DNA from: Hexactinellida sp. DTS-2022
Taxonomy: Eukaryota; Porifera; Hexactinellida
Length of the DNA: 64,000 nt
Reading direction: 5' to 3'
Assembly: GCA_028753945.1 (NCBI GenBank)
Contig: JAPNXP010000003.1
Span: forward strand, 744,001 to 808,000
Shown: positions 24,131-36,217 of the stretch, in pieces
Layout: every line of letters begins with the position of its first letter
Numbering within the stretch: the stretch's first letter is position 1
Notes under the pieces: generated by a model
The model's input: only the letters and a program-made list of their open reading frames with translations
Told to the model about the DNA's origin: nothing
Databases searched by the model: none
Program-made: the position numbers and the translations under genes

Positions 24131-24824
24131 CTACGCATTACAATTTCACATTATACTTTACCTACACTAAGAGTCATAAATCTATCATATTCACGGAATT
24201 TTTGTTTTGAAAAACTCCCCCGATTACCTCAGCACGAGTTTCTACCGTGAGTGGGTGACGCTTAGCGGACATTACAAAGAATACTAAGCTGCTCAAAAGT
24301 AAATTCATGTTACTCAAGAGAAATAATCTTCGGTGGAGTGCCCCGATAAGCGAATGGCGCCCCGATACGCGGTGTTATTTTTAATGATAAAAAAAACAAA
24401 TTCCCCACCGACTGCCCCGATACGAGGGGTGCCCCGATACGCGAGTGCCTCGAAACGCGGTGTTCCACTGTACTACACATTACAATTTCACATTGTACTT
24501 TACCTACACAGGCTACAGTAGGAGTCACAAATCCATGATATTCACGGTTTTATTTTTTTGAAACACTCCCTCTATAACCTCAGCACGAGTCTCTAGCGTG
24601 AGTGTAAACGCTTAGCGGCCATGACAAAGAATACTAAGCTTCTCAAAAGTAATAAAAATGTTACTCAAGAGAAAATAATCTTCGGTGGAGTGCCCCGATA
24701 AGTGAATGGCGCCCCGATACGCGGGGTTATTTTTAATGGGAAAAAAGCAAATTCCCAACCTACTGCCCCGATACGAGGGGTGCCCCGAATACGTGAGTGC
24801 CCCGATACGCGGGGTTCCACTCTA
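24131..24824. repeat. Tandem duplication of a Tigger-type MITE end
   Basis: Two units of about 345 bp (24131-24472 and 24473-24824) share blocks such as TACGCATTACAATTTCACAT-like starts and GTGGAGTGCCCCGATAAG. Each ends with several GCCCCGATACG repeats and TGTTCCACT(G), resembling CAGTGGAAC termini of pogo/Tigger MITEs. Confidence 0.7.
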
Positions 24825-25060
24825 CAGGTAAACAAGTATGCTGATTTCGAATTTCGCAATTAGAAATTTCGAATATGAATATTTATTGTTGTTGTTTACC
24901 AAAATCGGTAAACTAATTAATTAAATTCAAAATGAACATAGAGGCTATCTTCCAACGGACATTATAGGTAAACTAGTATGCTGATTTCGAATTCCGCGTT
25001 CATACATTTATAATATGTTAATCCATTTTTACTGTTTACCAAAAATATGCGTACAAGTAT
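24825..25060. repeat. Diverged direct repeat (GTAAACAAGTATGCTGATTT)
   Basis: Two diverged copies start near 24827 and 24970, each with TATGCTGATTTCGAATT and a later GTTTACCAAAA. Related fragments occur near 27590-27720, 31550 and 51150. Nature unknown. Confidence 0.55.
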
Positions 25061-25218
25061 GATATAATTATGTGCTTGTAAACTGTGGGTAATAACGTAT
25101 TGGAGAGGGAGCGGGATCGTTTGTCCAATCTAGGATGAGTGCAGACCGATTAATGTTATACAATAATAGCACGTCATTTAGTTCTAGATTCACATATTTG
25201 GCTGTAACTCGGTAAGTA

Positions 25219-25482
25219 CCGTATTTATTCGAATAGTAGCCTCTATTCGAATAATCGCATACCTCCAAAAATCGCCCCCCTAAAGTAGCAAATAAAGATT
25301 TATTACTGCTACCCGGAGTAAACATTTACGTATATCTAATATAACTCACAATACGATAATCAACCGATTATCATAAATAAATTGTAATAAAATGTGATAT
25401 TCTAGAAAATTGCTCAAAATTATTTGTCCAAAAATGGAGTAAAAAACAATAATCGCCTAGGCTACTATTCGAATAAATACGG
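25219..25482. mobile_element. Mariner/Tc1-type MITE
   Basis: A 24-bp TIR starting CCGTATTTATTCGAATAG lies at 25219-25242 and is mirrored at 25459-25482, flanked by TA (25217-25218, 25483-25484). The interior has no coding capacity. Confidence 0.8.
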
Positions 25483-25484
25483 TA

Positions 25485-27780
25485 TATTAATTAGAGAGTA
25501 AAACTTTGATTTGAATAATAGCTGATAGAATAGACTATCGGGGATTCAACTAACAATAAATACATTGGTTCTAAATTGCAGGTGACGGGAGGCCTTAAGT
25601 TCTATCAGCGCTTAAACTTATGTGGTTTTTTGTAGTAAATTGTAGCACATATTTTCATCAGTATAGGAATGTAGCATTACGTGATTTTAATGCTTAGGAA
25701 GATTTGGTCCTCAATGCTGACGTGTACTTGAGGTTTAGATCAATATTCTTTCGCAAAGGGAATAAGACAAACTAGCTCGGATGTCTAAAGTACCAATACC
25801 AATTTCAAATTCATGTTCTAGCAACAAATGTCAGTCAAGTATGGATCTGTATTCAAAGGAGTAACCAAATGAATATACAAGCACCATGCTTAGAACCGTT
25901 GGCACTACAAAGATTGAGGATGTTTAAAGTGCCCACAAGATACAAAAGGTAATTTGCATTAATAAGATGAACACTTATCGATTCTAACTAAGTCTAACAA
26001 GAAGCACTCTCACTAACATCCTAAGTATGGAATTCTTTCTGAATATCCGAAACAGTTCGCATACATTTCGGGGAAAATTTGCTGTTTTTTGGTATATCAA
26101 AATACTTTGGTGTTCGCCTTATAGGAAGTCACGTATTATACGAAATTTTCTTTCTAATTCGCGAATTTGGAATAAGAGGGACAAAATTGACATTGATAAT
26201 TGTAGAATTGTTGCTAGCTGAGCGAAATAAAATAGAATGCTAATAGAGCTAAATTGATTTTATAGCATTTACTATTAGGGGAAGACTAATGTAGTAAATT
26301 TATATACCGTATATCCAAATGGTATGTCACATGAAAGTTATTGCCGAATAAGAATCCTAATGTAATAGGTATGGTCACGAAATATTTGGTAGTGGTGGTC
26401 AAATGTCGGGTTGGTTGACCGTTTTGAGGCCAAGGTTACGATTGGTCTTCAGACTACGGTTAACAGGTTAACCGCCAATGAAAATCATAAGATAATATAT
26501 AGATATTATCTTATAAAATATGTAACTATTTGCACAAATTAATGTCTATGGAACTTCATTTTCTATATTCCTAGTCACTTAAGAATTTACTGAGTAAGTA
26601 CGAACCAAAGCAAATTATTTCTGGTCATGAATTGGAAAATATTTGCACTAAAATAGTAAGGAATGTGAAGGTTAGAAAAAGCAAGTTTTAGATAAGCAGA
26701 GTTTCAAGTGTAATTGGACTCATGATGGTCATTAGTGCAAGTGGATTCAAAGTTTGTCACTTGTTGACTGTTCCTCTCCAAAACACGATCTCGATTGACA
26801 TTACATGTGAATCGTGATGTCATCATTGAAGATATAGGAAATCATTATAACGTGGGAGATGCTTTAAAGATGGCTAAATGGCGGTCACTGCAGGAATTTT
26901 GTGCATTGACATCGTGCATGCAAGAATCAACGAACCTCTTACCGCTGCAACCACATTAAATATTTCAGATGCTTCAACAACTCAGTGCGTTTAGTACCAT
27001 TTTTCTAACGATGTATTCACAAGAAGAGAATGCACCTTAATCTTATATTGTCCCAAACAGCCTCGAAAATCTCATGACCTGGTCAATTCCATTAAAGTAC
27101 ACGTTGCTACAAAATGGCAAAAATTCATATTTCATGCCATTCTTCCAAGTCTAAGTGACAATTGCAATCTTATTGACTCAACAAAATTTACCTTGCTACT
27201 CCAAAGTAACAAATGATCTACTGATTGTATATTAGAATTCTATTTACATTTAACATCATGTAATTGTAATAATCAAAAGTCAAAATCATATCCTGCCATA
27301 TACCTTATGTCAAAGAATGGGAGTGTAATCAAACCGAATAGCTTAACATAGATCAACATACCATACTGATCGATGGTGAAGAATCTTCTTCGAAATTTAG
27401 TTCGAAATCATGTGGGGTCTAGATGGAAATAGGAATTATTTATTAATTAATTCACACTCGATTGTTGTCTATTGGTTTGTTTGTTTGTTTGTTTCTTTGT
27501 TATTGTATTTTCCCGGGAATAATATTAAAGTGATATGGGAAACTAAACCACACTGAAAATAGAGATTGATTCTTGCTTCCAAATGTTAAAATCGGTAAAC
27601 AAGCTGGGTGCTTTCAATTTCGCATTTAGTGCAGCTATTATGTATATTAATGTTGTTGTTTATATTCAGATAGATAAATTGGTGTAAATTCAAAATTCTG
27701 AACTTGTATTATGAATGGTTTGGAAATTCTGTCCACATTGCAGACGTGTACTTGAAGTCATGAAAATATTACTATTCATT
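25485..27780. other. No gene recognised
   Basis: AT-rich DNA. A segment near 26390-26480 with TTGACCGTTTTGAGGCC and GGTTAACCGCC belongs to the hAT-like family seen at 29520 and 30157. A TTTG microsatellite lies at about 27474-27500. Nothing else stands out. Confidence 0.5.
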
Positions 27781-27790
27781 AATGTAATTT

Positions 27791-27929
27791 GGCTGTCAAC
27801 AGCTAGAATTGGGCTGTTAACAGCTAGAATTGACGTTAATTAACAACTTAAATGCAGTTAAGGTTTACTGTCAATTGGAGACGAAATCTCAGCTGTTAAC
27901 AGCAAACAGCCAAAATGGCTGTTAACAGC
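27791..27929. repeat. Cluster of GCTGTTAACAGC palindromes
   Basis: Exact copies lie at 27813-27824, 27892-27903 and 27918-27929, and a one-mismatch copy begins at 27792. The first two share the flank TAGAATT. They may be termini of small overlapping elements. Confidence 0.6.
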
Positions 27930-28230
27930 AGATTCGCCACCCCTGTATATAACAATTCTTTATATATTTTCAAGCATGTAATTGAAATAATCAAAGGTCC
28001 AAATATCATCCAGGCATATATGTACTTTATGTCAAAGAATGGGAATATAATCAAACTGAATAGCAAAATCAACATACCTGGTAAATTGAGTTATCATTGA
28101 TCTCCAGAATATTCTCCTCCTAAATAGGAAAGAGGAATTAATTATTTACTATTGACTCCCCCGTTGTCTTTTCAGGACAGAACTTAATTACCAAAGTCCG
28201 ATGGGCAGTTTTTGCTGAATCGCGAAATTT

Positions 28231-28266
28231 CATCTATCTATCTATCTATTTATCTATCTCTCTATT
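28231..28266. repeat. CTAT microsatellite
   Basis: Imperfect run of CTAT/CTAT-like tetramers. Confidence 0.9.
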
Positions 28267-28630
28267 AGACCAGTTATTATCACGTATGTGTCTTGCAGTG
28301 TTGGAATCATGTGATGTATATATTCACTGTACGTTCGTCCATACCCACCCCTAAATAGTGGTCACCCTCTTATGATGGTTACTATGTGCCACTCTGTGAA
28401 ATTTGAATACACACTTCAAATTTCTCAGCTCTCCCATTTATAGGCTAGCATATTCGAGTCATTTTATTCTAAAATGTAAATTAATTTTTTGCTTTAGTAT
28501 AGGAATGTTGGAAAAAATAATTCCGGGAGATGGTATAATATGTAATGAATGGTTGAATCCCAGAAACAACAATTCCAATTCATAATTAGTAATAGAGCTC
28601 TTAGAATTTCAACTTTGACTGTAAACTTAA

Positions 28631-29351
28631 GGTTAAATTACCCCACGGGAATGAAATCTCTTGTATTAATCTGTAATTGTTAGAAATAGATCAAGGTACG
28701 ATACAAAGCAATAAACAAAAAAGAAAATGTCTCAATATATTATACTTTTTATTTTTTGTCGGTTTCAATATTTGGCTAATACAAATCTCCCATAGGGCGA
28801 TTTCAAAAAGTGGTGGTCGATATTATAGTGTAATTTGGCAATGCGGCCATCAATGTTTGTTATCAGAATCAATATTGAAAGATTTCTTTGCGTACGGAGT
28901 TGGTAGTCGGTTTACATTTTTGAATTATGACTCTGAAATTATTTTTCAAACATTTTATCAAATATCTCATAAAAAACATGACCTTTTTAATGATTTCTTT
29001 AGTTCAAAAGGTCGCAACTTTTTTTATTTAGGTCAAATCAAAATTCTAAACCAGTCACCTACAGCATATAACGATGATCTATTTGATATATCGCACATAA
29101 TATGTCTTTAGCTAATAATGATCTTGAGATCGACACACTTATCAGGTGGAGTCTGAAGAAATCCCCCTATGGGACTTTTGTATTACCATAAAACTGCACG
29201 CCCCATAAAATCGAATTTATTCAAAATAATTCGATTTCGTTTTCAGTTTCGATATAGCTATAATGTCTTCTATTATATATGTGAAAATTAAACATCTTAC
29301 TTCAAAACGAAATTTATGTGTTTTTTTACATGGATCTGCCGTAATTTAACC
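28631..29351 (+). mobile_element. 720-bp TTAA element (GGTTAAATTAC family), copy 1
   Basis: Ends are GGTTAAATTACCCC and CGTAATTTAACC, flanked by TTAA (28627-28630, 29352-29355). It is nearly identical to copies at 50186-50905 and 54869-55589. Differences include TTTCTTTGCG here against TTATAAGCG there. A frame of 144 codons at 28677-29111 has no known domain and is broken in the other copies. Internal imperfect inverted repeats surround CTCCCATAGGGC and CCCCTATGGGA. Confidence 0.9.
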
Positions 29352-29519
29352 TTAACTGTTACAGATTTAATTGAGCAGTTAACCGCTCTGTTAATCTAGT
29401 TAAATAATATCAATGTAATTGCGTATATAAAACACTAATTTAAATTATATTAATTTTGTTAGAATATGGTAATCTTAAATATATGCAATTCCATATGTAT
29501 GTAGTAAATTCCTATAAAC

Positions 29520-30142
29520 CAAGGGTGGGGTTGTTAACCGTTCTGAGGCTACAATTATTATTCGTTTTGTTTATACTACAGTGTAGGACTCAGTATTATA
29601 AAGTATTACTCCATAAGTAGTCATTAACTAATACATTTCGCAATTTGTACAAGTTAGAAACAGTGTAGTTACAGAAAGTATATAATGTAGTCATTGTGGT
29701 GATGAGAAATGGATTTATGATCATAATTCCAACAAAATTCAGATATTTTTAATTATTTATAAGTACTTCCTCGCTAATCCCAACAGAGGTGTTCCGATTT
29801 AAAAAAAATTTGTTCCGATTATTGAAGTAATACATTTTCTATTGGCCTCTATTACATGAGATTCCGATAATTTGGATCAAACTTGTCCAAAGCTTTTTAA
29901 TCCAAACTAAACATGTAGTAATACTACCTAATTAATTGTCTGAGACTTATTAATTTATAATTCCATTGTAATATACGTTGGATCCCTATTCGGACTAGCG
30001 AGGATGTACTGTAAGATAATTTCCAAATAATACTGCTGATTATCAACAGAACGGCTAACTGGTTAACGAAATCTGTAACCGCTAACCGATATTTAATAGC
30101 AACAGTTAAGCGGTTAGCCAGCCGGTTAACAAATCTGCTTTG
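29520..30142. mobile_element. hAT-like MITE (GTTAACCGGTTAACCG family)
   Basis: Ends are CAAGGGTGGGGTTGTTAACC and AAATCTGCTTTG, flanked by an exact TATAAAC at 29513-29519 and 30143-30149 (7 bp; the eighth base differs). Subterminal GTTAACCG repeats are plentiful. No gene. Confidence 0.65.
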
Positions 30143-30156
30143 TATAAACAATAGTT

Positions 30157-30576
30157 AAGGGTGGAGTTGGTAACCGTTTTGAGGCCACGGTTACGATTAT
30201 CTTCACACTACGGTTAACCGGTTAACCGCCACTGAAAGTTATAACAAATTATATAGACATTTCTCAGAAAATATCTAAATTGTAGTAACGAAAAAGACAT
30301 TCTTTTAGCCAAGTACTCTATAAGTACAATTAACTGCGTACAAGTTTATCACTTCAGGTTACTTCTACACTGTGTTGTCACCAAAATATATCATGTGACT
30401 ATGGGTTATAACTTAATAAGATAAACAATTATTATATTCTGAACAAAATGCGTGCAAATTCACACTATTATCTAAAAAATTATACTTCTAATTGTAATAT
30501 TAACATATCGGTTAACTGATCACTGAAATCCGTACAGTTAACTGGTATTAGCGGCGGTTAACCGAATCCAGCCTTG
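30157..30576. repeat. Second member of the GTTAACCG hAT-like family
   Basis: Left end AAGGGTGGAGTTGGTAACCG and right end GGTTAACCGAATCCAGCCTTG resemble the neighbouring copy. No matching TSD seen. Confidence 0.5.
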
Positions 30577-30826
30577 ATTTAATATTTTCTGAAGGACGAA
30601 ATGTAGCAGTAGTAAGGAATAAAAACAAAGCTGAACCTTACTAATTATGTAGTATAAATAAATGTTCTACTGTGTTGATCAGCATGGAGGTTAACAGTGG
30701 CGAGAAATTGAATCGTAACCGTAGCCCCAGAATTTACCATTGAATAAAATATTGGGAACAAGAAGATACTCTCCCCTGACTTGAGGGTGGGGTCGACACC
30801 TCCCTCCTGACGCTATACAGTAAGTG

Positions 30827-30962
30827 CATAGGCGTCGTAAATGCAAAGGTCAACCCTTCGGGCCGCCCGGAAATTCCGGGTAATGTCCGGGTAAACTCCG
30901 GGTATAGTATTAGTAGCATAGGGGCAACCTTCCGGGCACCTGGGCGGGTTACGACGCCTATG
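30827..30962. mobile_element. 136-bp hAT MITE, GC-rich
   Basis: TIRs CATAGGCGTCGTAA and TTACGACGCCTATG are flanked by a perfect 8-bp duplication AGTAAGTG (30819-30826, 30963-30970). The interior repeats CCGGGTAA-type words and is markedly GC-richer than its surroundings. Confidence 0.9.
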
Positions 30963-31124
30963 AGTAAGTGGCTTAGAAATTAGTATGTATCTCAAATATA
31001 AGTGTCACTAAGTGTCCCTTTAACAACAAACAGCACATATTTACAAGTAGTACATATGTATAGTTAATTCTAAATTCGTATTTAGCATATGCAATTACTT
31101 AAAATAACCGTCTAATCTCTACGT

Positions 31125-31462
31125 CTGGGTGCCGCAAACTTTCATTTATATCAGGCCACATAATCTTAACAAAATTTTCCTCAGGCCGCAAACAATATCA
31201 ATACATTTTTCGAAATTTATAACAAAACTATTATGTTGTTGAATACTATAACTATACTAATTACTATACAAAAAGTGCACAAAGGATTCTAGTAAAAAGG
31301 TTATACAGTTATGATAAAAGTAATCACAATAATATTTAATGAGAACTTGAGAAGGGTGGATTTGTCCTTATGTGTTGCCTGAAAGCCATTGAGCTATCAG
31401 GCCACACATAAGGTTGTTTCAGGCCGCATGCGGCCTGAAAAACCTAGTTTGCGGAAACCCTG
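31125..31462. mobile_element. hAT MITE
   Basis: Ends CTGGGTGCCGCAAAC and GTTTGCGGAAACCCTG, with CTCTACGT (31117-31124) and CTCTAGGT (31463-31470) as a 7/8 duplication. CAGGCCGCATGCGGCCTG palindrome lies near the right end, and AGGCC-rich words repeat. Confidence 0.8.
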
Positions 31463-31683
31463 CTCTAGGTAAATTCTAATATTTTACAAACTTTTTACCA
31501 ATTTTGTCAATAACAAGAACAAATAGACATAATAGAAATTTGTGAGTGTCAAATTCGTATTCAGCATACTTGTTTACCTAGTATTAACATTTGGAAGTGA
31601 ACAAATAAAGAGATTAGATCTGGGATATAATTAATTTTTAGCAACCCATAATATTCAGTCAAACATTTTCTATATAAGAATTA

Positions 31684-31790
31684 CTCAATCTCGCCTGGTA
31701 CTCAATCTCGACTAGGCGAGAATGAGTTTCAGGCGAGATTGAGACTCAATCTCGCCTGGTACTCAATTTCGCCTGCGACATATACACTCC
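31684..31790. repeat. Compact inverted/direct repeat cluster
   Basis: CTCAATCTCGCCTG occurs at 31684-31697 and 31745-31758, and its exact reverse complement at 31730-31743; diverged versions fill the rest. It could fold into alternative hairpins. No gene around it. Confidence 0.8.
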
Positions 31791-32040
31791 ATTCAGCAGG
31801 AATCTTAAATAGTGGTTATATAACAATGTTAAGTAAGTATTATGCAATGGTTTAATCTTAAGTTGTTAGGTATTAAGCATTACAAATTAGATAATTTCGC
31901 TATAAATTGTGAAGAAATCCCCACCAAATTTTGTATTACGTCAGTGGCGCAAAGTGGCGCAAGGTGGTATATTTCCTAAAGTATTTGGAATTTTGGGATG
32001 AAAATTTCTGTGAATAAACCCCATCTATAGAGCATGCGGA

Positions 32041-32445
32041 ATATGCAATAATATACATTTAATCAATGTTCTGGGCCTCCGCCCTGAAGGTGTGGGTCGA
32101 GCCTTAACTCCTGACGACCCAACGAGAACTGTATTCGCGATCATGGTCTCTAGTCTACATAAAAAATGGTCTTGTATCTCTCGTTTATTACCCTGTGCAT
32201 CTATCTCTGCAGAAAAGATATTCCCAATCATTAAATCTTGCATAATAGATATCGAGCATTGCGGTCTAAAGGTGCAAGTCATTTCTACTGATAATTATCC
32301 TTTAAATGTGAATCTGTTTAAATTATTTCCTCTAATGGAAAGTTGGAGACCAATGTATCTCACCCTTTTGACAGCAATAGAATACACTTTCTGACATTTT
32401 ATTTTGTACACATATTAAAAAGTATTCGTAATAACTGGTTAATCA
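32041..32445 (+). pseudogene. P-like transposase fragment, second lineage
   Basis: The frame gives NVLGLRPEGVGRALTPDDP, then FAIMVSSLHKKWS and STDNYPLNVNLFKLF. These parallel the GEIDPTTPTKKVFALMVSSL and TDNYSLNVRLFKLF blocks of the copy at 10249-14360. At about 32395 the frame stops, and FVHILKSIRNNWLIR resumes in another frame at 32403-32445. Sequence differs clearly from the first copy, so it is an older or separate lineage. No C-terminal part follows in the same orientation. Confidence 0.75.
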
Positions 32446-33226
32446 GAACACTCCAATTTATATATCAGCATGACTGGAAGCACATAAAAAGTCATCAAAA
32501 ATATTTATAGAATGTTCTAATGTATATTCTTGTCAGGAAAGTACAAAACGTACCAAAAACCGTCTGAAATTCGGACAAAAGGACACTAAACCACGTGGCA
32601 CCGGTCATTTATAACGGGTCTGAATAACTTGGTTATATAATCATTATCCTGGTAAATAAGTCTGAAATCTGCCGCTGTTAGTGTCCGGACGTTAGAACTA
32701 AGCTCTAACGAAGATTGAATTTTTGCTTACGTCATCAAATTGTGCCACATGACACATCCATATATGGTAAACAAAATCATAGTATGTAAACTACATGGTA
32801 TGTAGTCCCAATTTGTTACACAGTGAATTTGTATTGATTAATTGACCTCGTTACTTGGTTAGAGCTAGCCGTAACCACTTCTCATTCGTGAGATATTTAT
32901 TGCTCCGTCATCAAAAGTGGCGCATCCATATGACCATATATGGTCAAAGAAATTTAAATTTGCAGTAATATGAATTTTAGTTTCTCAACTGTTTAGAGTC
33001 ATTCTAATAGGTCTAAATCCAAATTTGCTAAGCAATACTATTGAATTTGAAGGACTTATAGCTGATGGTACATTTTCTGCCACCTGCTGGCCCTGCAGGT
33101 GTTGGATTCACGACGTTTTGATCCATCCTGACAAGAATATACTTCAGAATCTTCTAGAAATTTTGTTAATGACTTTTTATGTGCTTCCAGTCATGCCGAT
33201 ATAAAAATTGGAGTGTTCTGATTAAC
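32443..33226. repeat. Inverted repeat within the P-like relic
   Basis: About 100 bp at 32443-32545 are mirrored at 33138-33226 with moderate divergence (shared words CAGAACACTCCAATTT, GCATGACTGGAAGCACATAA). Both arms encode the RTLQF-Y-HDWKHIKS block that follows NNWLIR. The loop contains two CCATATATGG sites (32758, 32934) and TTAGAGCTA-type motifs. Confidence 0.75.
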
Positions 33227-33229
33227 TTT

Positions 33230-34341
33230 CTGGAGACGTTCTATAGAAACTGGCCATATTTAACTTTGTGACTCCTTAATTAATTAAAAAAAATCGACAT
33301 TTTGCCCGAAATTGAGAAATGTAAGTCGATCTAAAATTACCAAATGCGAAAAAGGAGGTGTTTCATTTGTTTACTGTAAATTTATGCGTTCATATATTAA
33401 TACTTGATTTTAACAAAAAAATATTTCTAGTAAGTAATATGCATATTTGAGGTGTTGAAAAATACTGGGCTCATGCTCCTAATTATATGGGGGTATAGTT
33501 ACTAGACTTGGTTTCAGGGATGTTGTTATGGAATTAGCTTATATTAACGACATTATTATTTGCCTGGTTTAATTACTAGGATATTGCAATGGAATTATTG
33601 GGTTGTTACGGAGACGAAAAAGTACAACTAACATACGCCTAATGTAATTCACTAAGCAACATCGTTAAAGAAAATCATAGATTACATAAATGCCAAGCTG
33701 AGCTACGGGAAAAGCGGACGGGAAGTTGTATTTTGAGGGATATTTGGATATTTGTCGGGACATAGCATATTAGTATTAGACCTCACTGCCAATAAGCGCG
33801 ACAGTTGTCAAGTATGAGATTAGTATATTTTTGCTTTCTGTTAATTTCTTTTGAGATTTTATTGCATGTCTACACGTGATTGTACTAATTCTGCAGATTC
33901 CTTCCATTATTCGAAGTTATGACTTGATTATCGCAAAAGAAAATTAGTGTTAATGCCCATATTTTTGCAATATTTCTGGAATTTGTAATGTTAATTGTCA
34001 AAAAATGTGATGTAATGGAACAAAAGGGCCATCAGATCTGTGATTAGCATAACAATGTTGCTATAAAACGCTTAATTGATACAACGTATTTTTCTAAAAC
34101 AAAAATTTTGTTGTACAGTGTAATCATTATCTCAAACAAATTTTCAAAATGAAAAGTTTTCACTTGAATGATAATAGCATGTCAACTTTATCTCTAATTC
34201 AAATATTTCATCATACGTAAATATTAGTAAACTCCATATAGTGAGACATAGAACAATTTAAAATTTCTAAAATTGTTCAAGACGGTGACGCCCAGACACA
34301 ATTAAGGATTTGAGATGTTGCAGTCAAAGTGTGTTTTCAGT
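33230..34341. other. No gene recognised
   Basis: AT-rich. GAGGTGTT motifs at about 33355 and 33450 suggest remnants of the same element families. Confidence 0.45.
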
Positions 34342-34403
34342 CAAAACGCGAACTGACTAGTCAAAACGCGTTTTGACTGAAAAGTCAGTCAGTTCGCGTT
34401 TTG
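34342..34403. repeat. Two-tier palindrome
   Basis: An inner 20-bp perfect palindrome (34359-34378, AGTCAAAACG and its complement) is enclosed by a 17-bp inverted pair at 34342-34358 and 34387-34403 (CAAAACGCGAACTGACT). Further AGTCAAAG words flank it on both sides. Confidence 0.9.
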
Positions 34404-34665
34404 CCTCAAATTTTCAGTCAAAGTGCGTTTACTTATGAATAATTTATATTAATATTTTTCTTTAATTAAAGAATGTTTAGATAGTTATGTAACATTATTT
34501 TAATAGCTTCAGTAGTTATAAAGAATATAGGAGCCCTTTCGTCTCTCACAACTATTGAGTTTTATCAATAATCTACAGATTAAACTTTATCCATTTTCTC
34601 ACCATTTTTAATTAAAATAAATTAATAATTATAATTATATAAGCTATAAGTTATAACCCCTTTAA

Positions 34666-35418
34666 GGGGGACACGTAGTGATCAACGCATGTTGTAGTTG
34701 CAAATGAAAATTAATCTTTTGTTGTTAAATATAGTGCATAAATATACCAAGAGTCCAAATCTGAAAAAAAATTTCAAAAAAATCACATATGAGGTCACTT
34801 TTGGGAAGAAACAAAAAAAAAATTTAAATTAAAAAAAAAAATTCTACCACAAATGCTGTTGTTTATATTAATTCGAATTATTCAGAAAATATATAAAAAA
34901 AAAATATTCGAAAAAAAGACACTTTTTTAGTAATTTTTACAAATTATTTTTCACTAGAAAAAATAATTTTTTGCAACAGACATACATTGTAAAAAAGGCG
35001 GGTAAGAACAAGAAGTAAATTCCGTCCCTCTCAAAATTTCAAATGTAATGAAGTTTTGTTGAGAAATAATTTTTTTAGAACAAAAATATGTATATTTTTT
35101 AACCAAAAATATTCAAAATTGAATTTATCAAATTTTAATTCGAAAATCAAAAAACAAAATGGGCCAAGTATTTCTAAATAGAGTAAGGAACATTTTATAA
35201 TTGAAGTTACTATTCGAAAAAATAATTCTAGAATGTGAATTTTAGATAGTTGGCTAGTATGAATCAGTATAGTGTAAAAATTTGAATAAGCTATAACCGA
35301 GGATATATGAATTCGCAACTTCTAATATTATGGATTTTTACTAGTCAGTCATAGAGCAAATTAATGGCTATTTCAAGTTTCTTAAATTCGAATGTTGAAA
35401 ATTCACTACGTGTCCCCC
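34666..35418. mobile_element. TTAA-flanked element (GGGGGACACG family)
   Basis: A 16-bp TIR GGGGGACACGTAGTGA lies at both ends, flanked by TTAA (34662-34665, 35419-35422). The 753-bp interior is very A/T-rich. Terminal GGG after TTAA is seen in piggyBac and Kolobok elements; no transposase is present to decide. Confidence 0.85.
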
Positions 35419-35422
35419 TTAA

Positions 35423-36213
35423 ATTAGAATGTTATTCTAAAATATTAAAATACATTATATGTTTGTTTGTAGTATATATCTTGATTCACTATTTTGTAAG
35501 AACCAAACTGAGTCAACGAAATATACCTTTATATCGTCATGGTTACCTTCAAACAGGATGTATGCATAATTTCCCTTTTCTAATGACAGTGTTTTGTTTA
35601 TAACCATCCTATACACAGTGGATTGACACGGGAAATAGGCTTGATTTTCAAGTTGTTAATATCAATTCAAAAGTAAGTTGATCAGAATAAGCACCATCGA
35701 AAACATAGAACGCATGTCAATTGGAAATTTATTCGTGTTATAACCACACTCCCCTAGGCTATAACTTAGTAACGTTGAAATGTTAATTAATTTGTCCATA
35801 TTTGTGGGTTGAAATCACTTAGCCAATGTTTCTTATAAATCTCTTTTTGTATTAGGCGCATATATTCCAAATTTACAGTAATAGAATGAGATGTGTAGTA
35901 CATCTTGAATAACCGTAATTAGCTAATCTACTTGCTAAAATATTCGTTGGCGTAATATTTTGACATTCATGAGCTTACTACCATTTCGGACATCATATCC
36001 CCTCATTATAAAGTGTTGAAACTTGCTGTGGCCAGTTGTGGCCACATAATTTTAAACTTTTATATTATACATTTATATACAGACTATATAAAAAAATAAA
36101 TTCCAGCCCCGCGAAAAGGCGCGACGGTGACCATATATTTTGTTAAGTAATCGGCCTTAGATTTCGACATATTCATTAAATGGAATAATATATTTGTTAT
36201 AGACTCCCATTAT
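35423..36213. other. No gene recognised
   Basis: AT-rich unique-looking DNA; a short GC-rich word cluster (CCCCGCGAAAAGGCGCGACG) lies at about 36107. Nothing else identified. Confidence 0.45.
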
Positions 36214-36217
36214 TTAA

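Noticed and set aside
24310..24859. Frames with repeated RIGAP-type words
   Set aside because: They translate the GCCCCGATACG repeats of a MITE end and are mirrored on the other strand.
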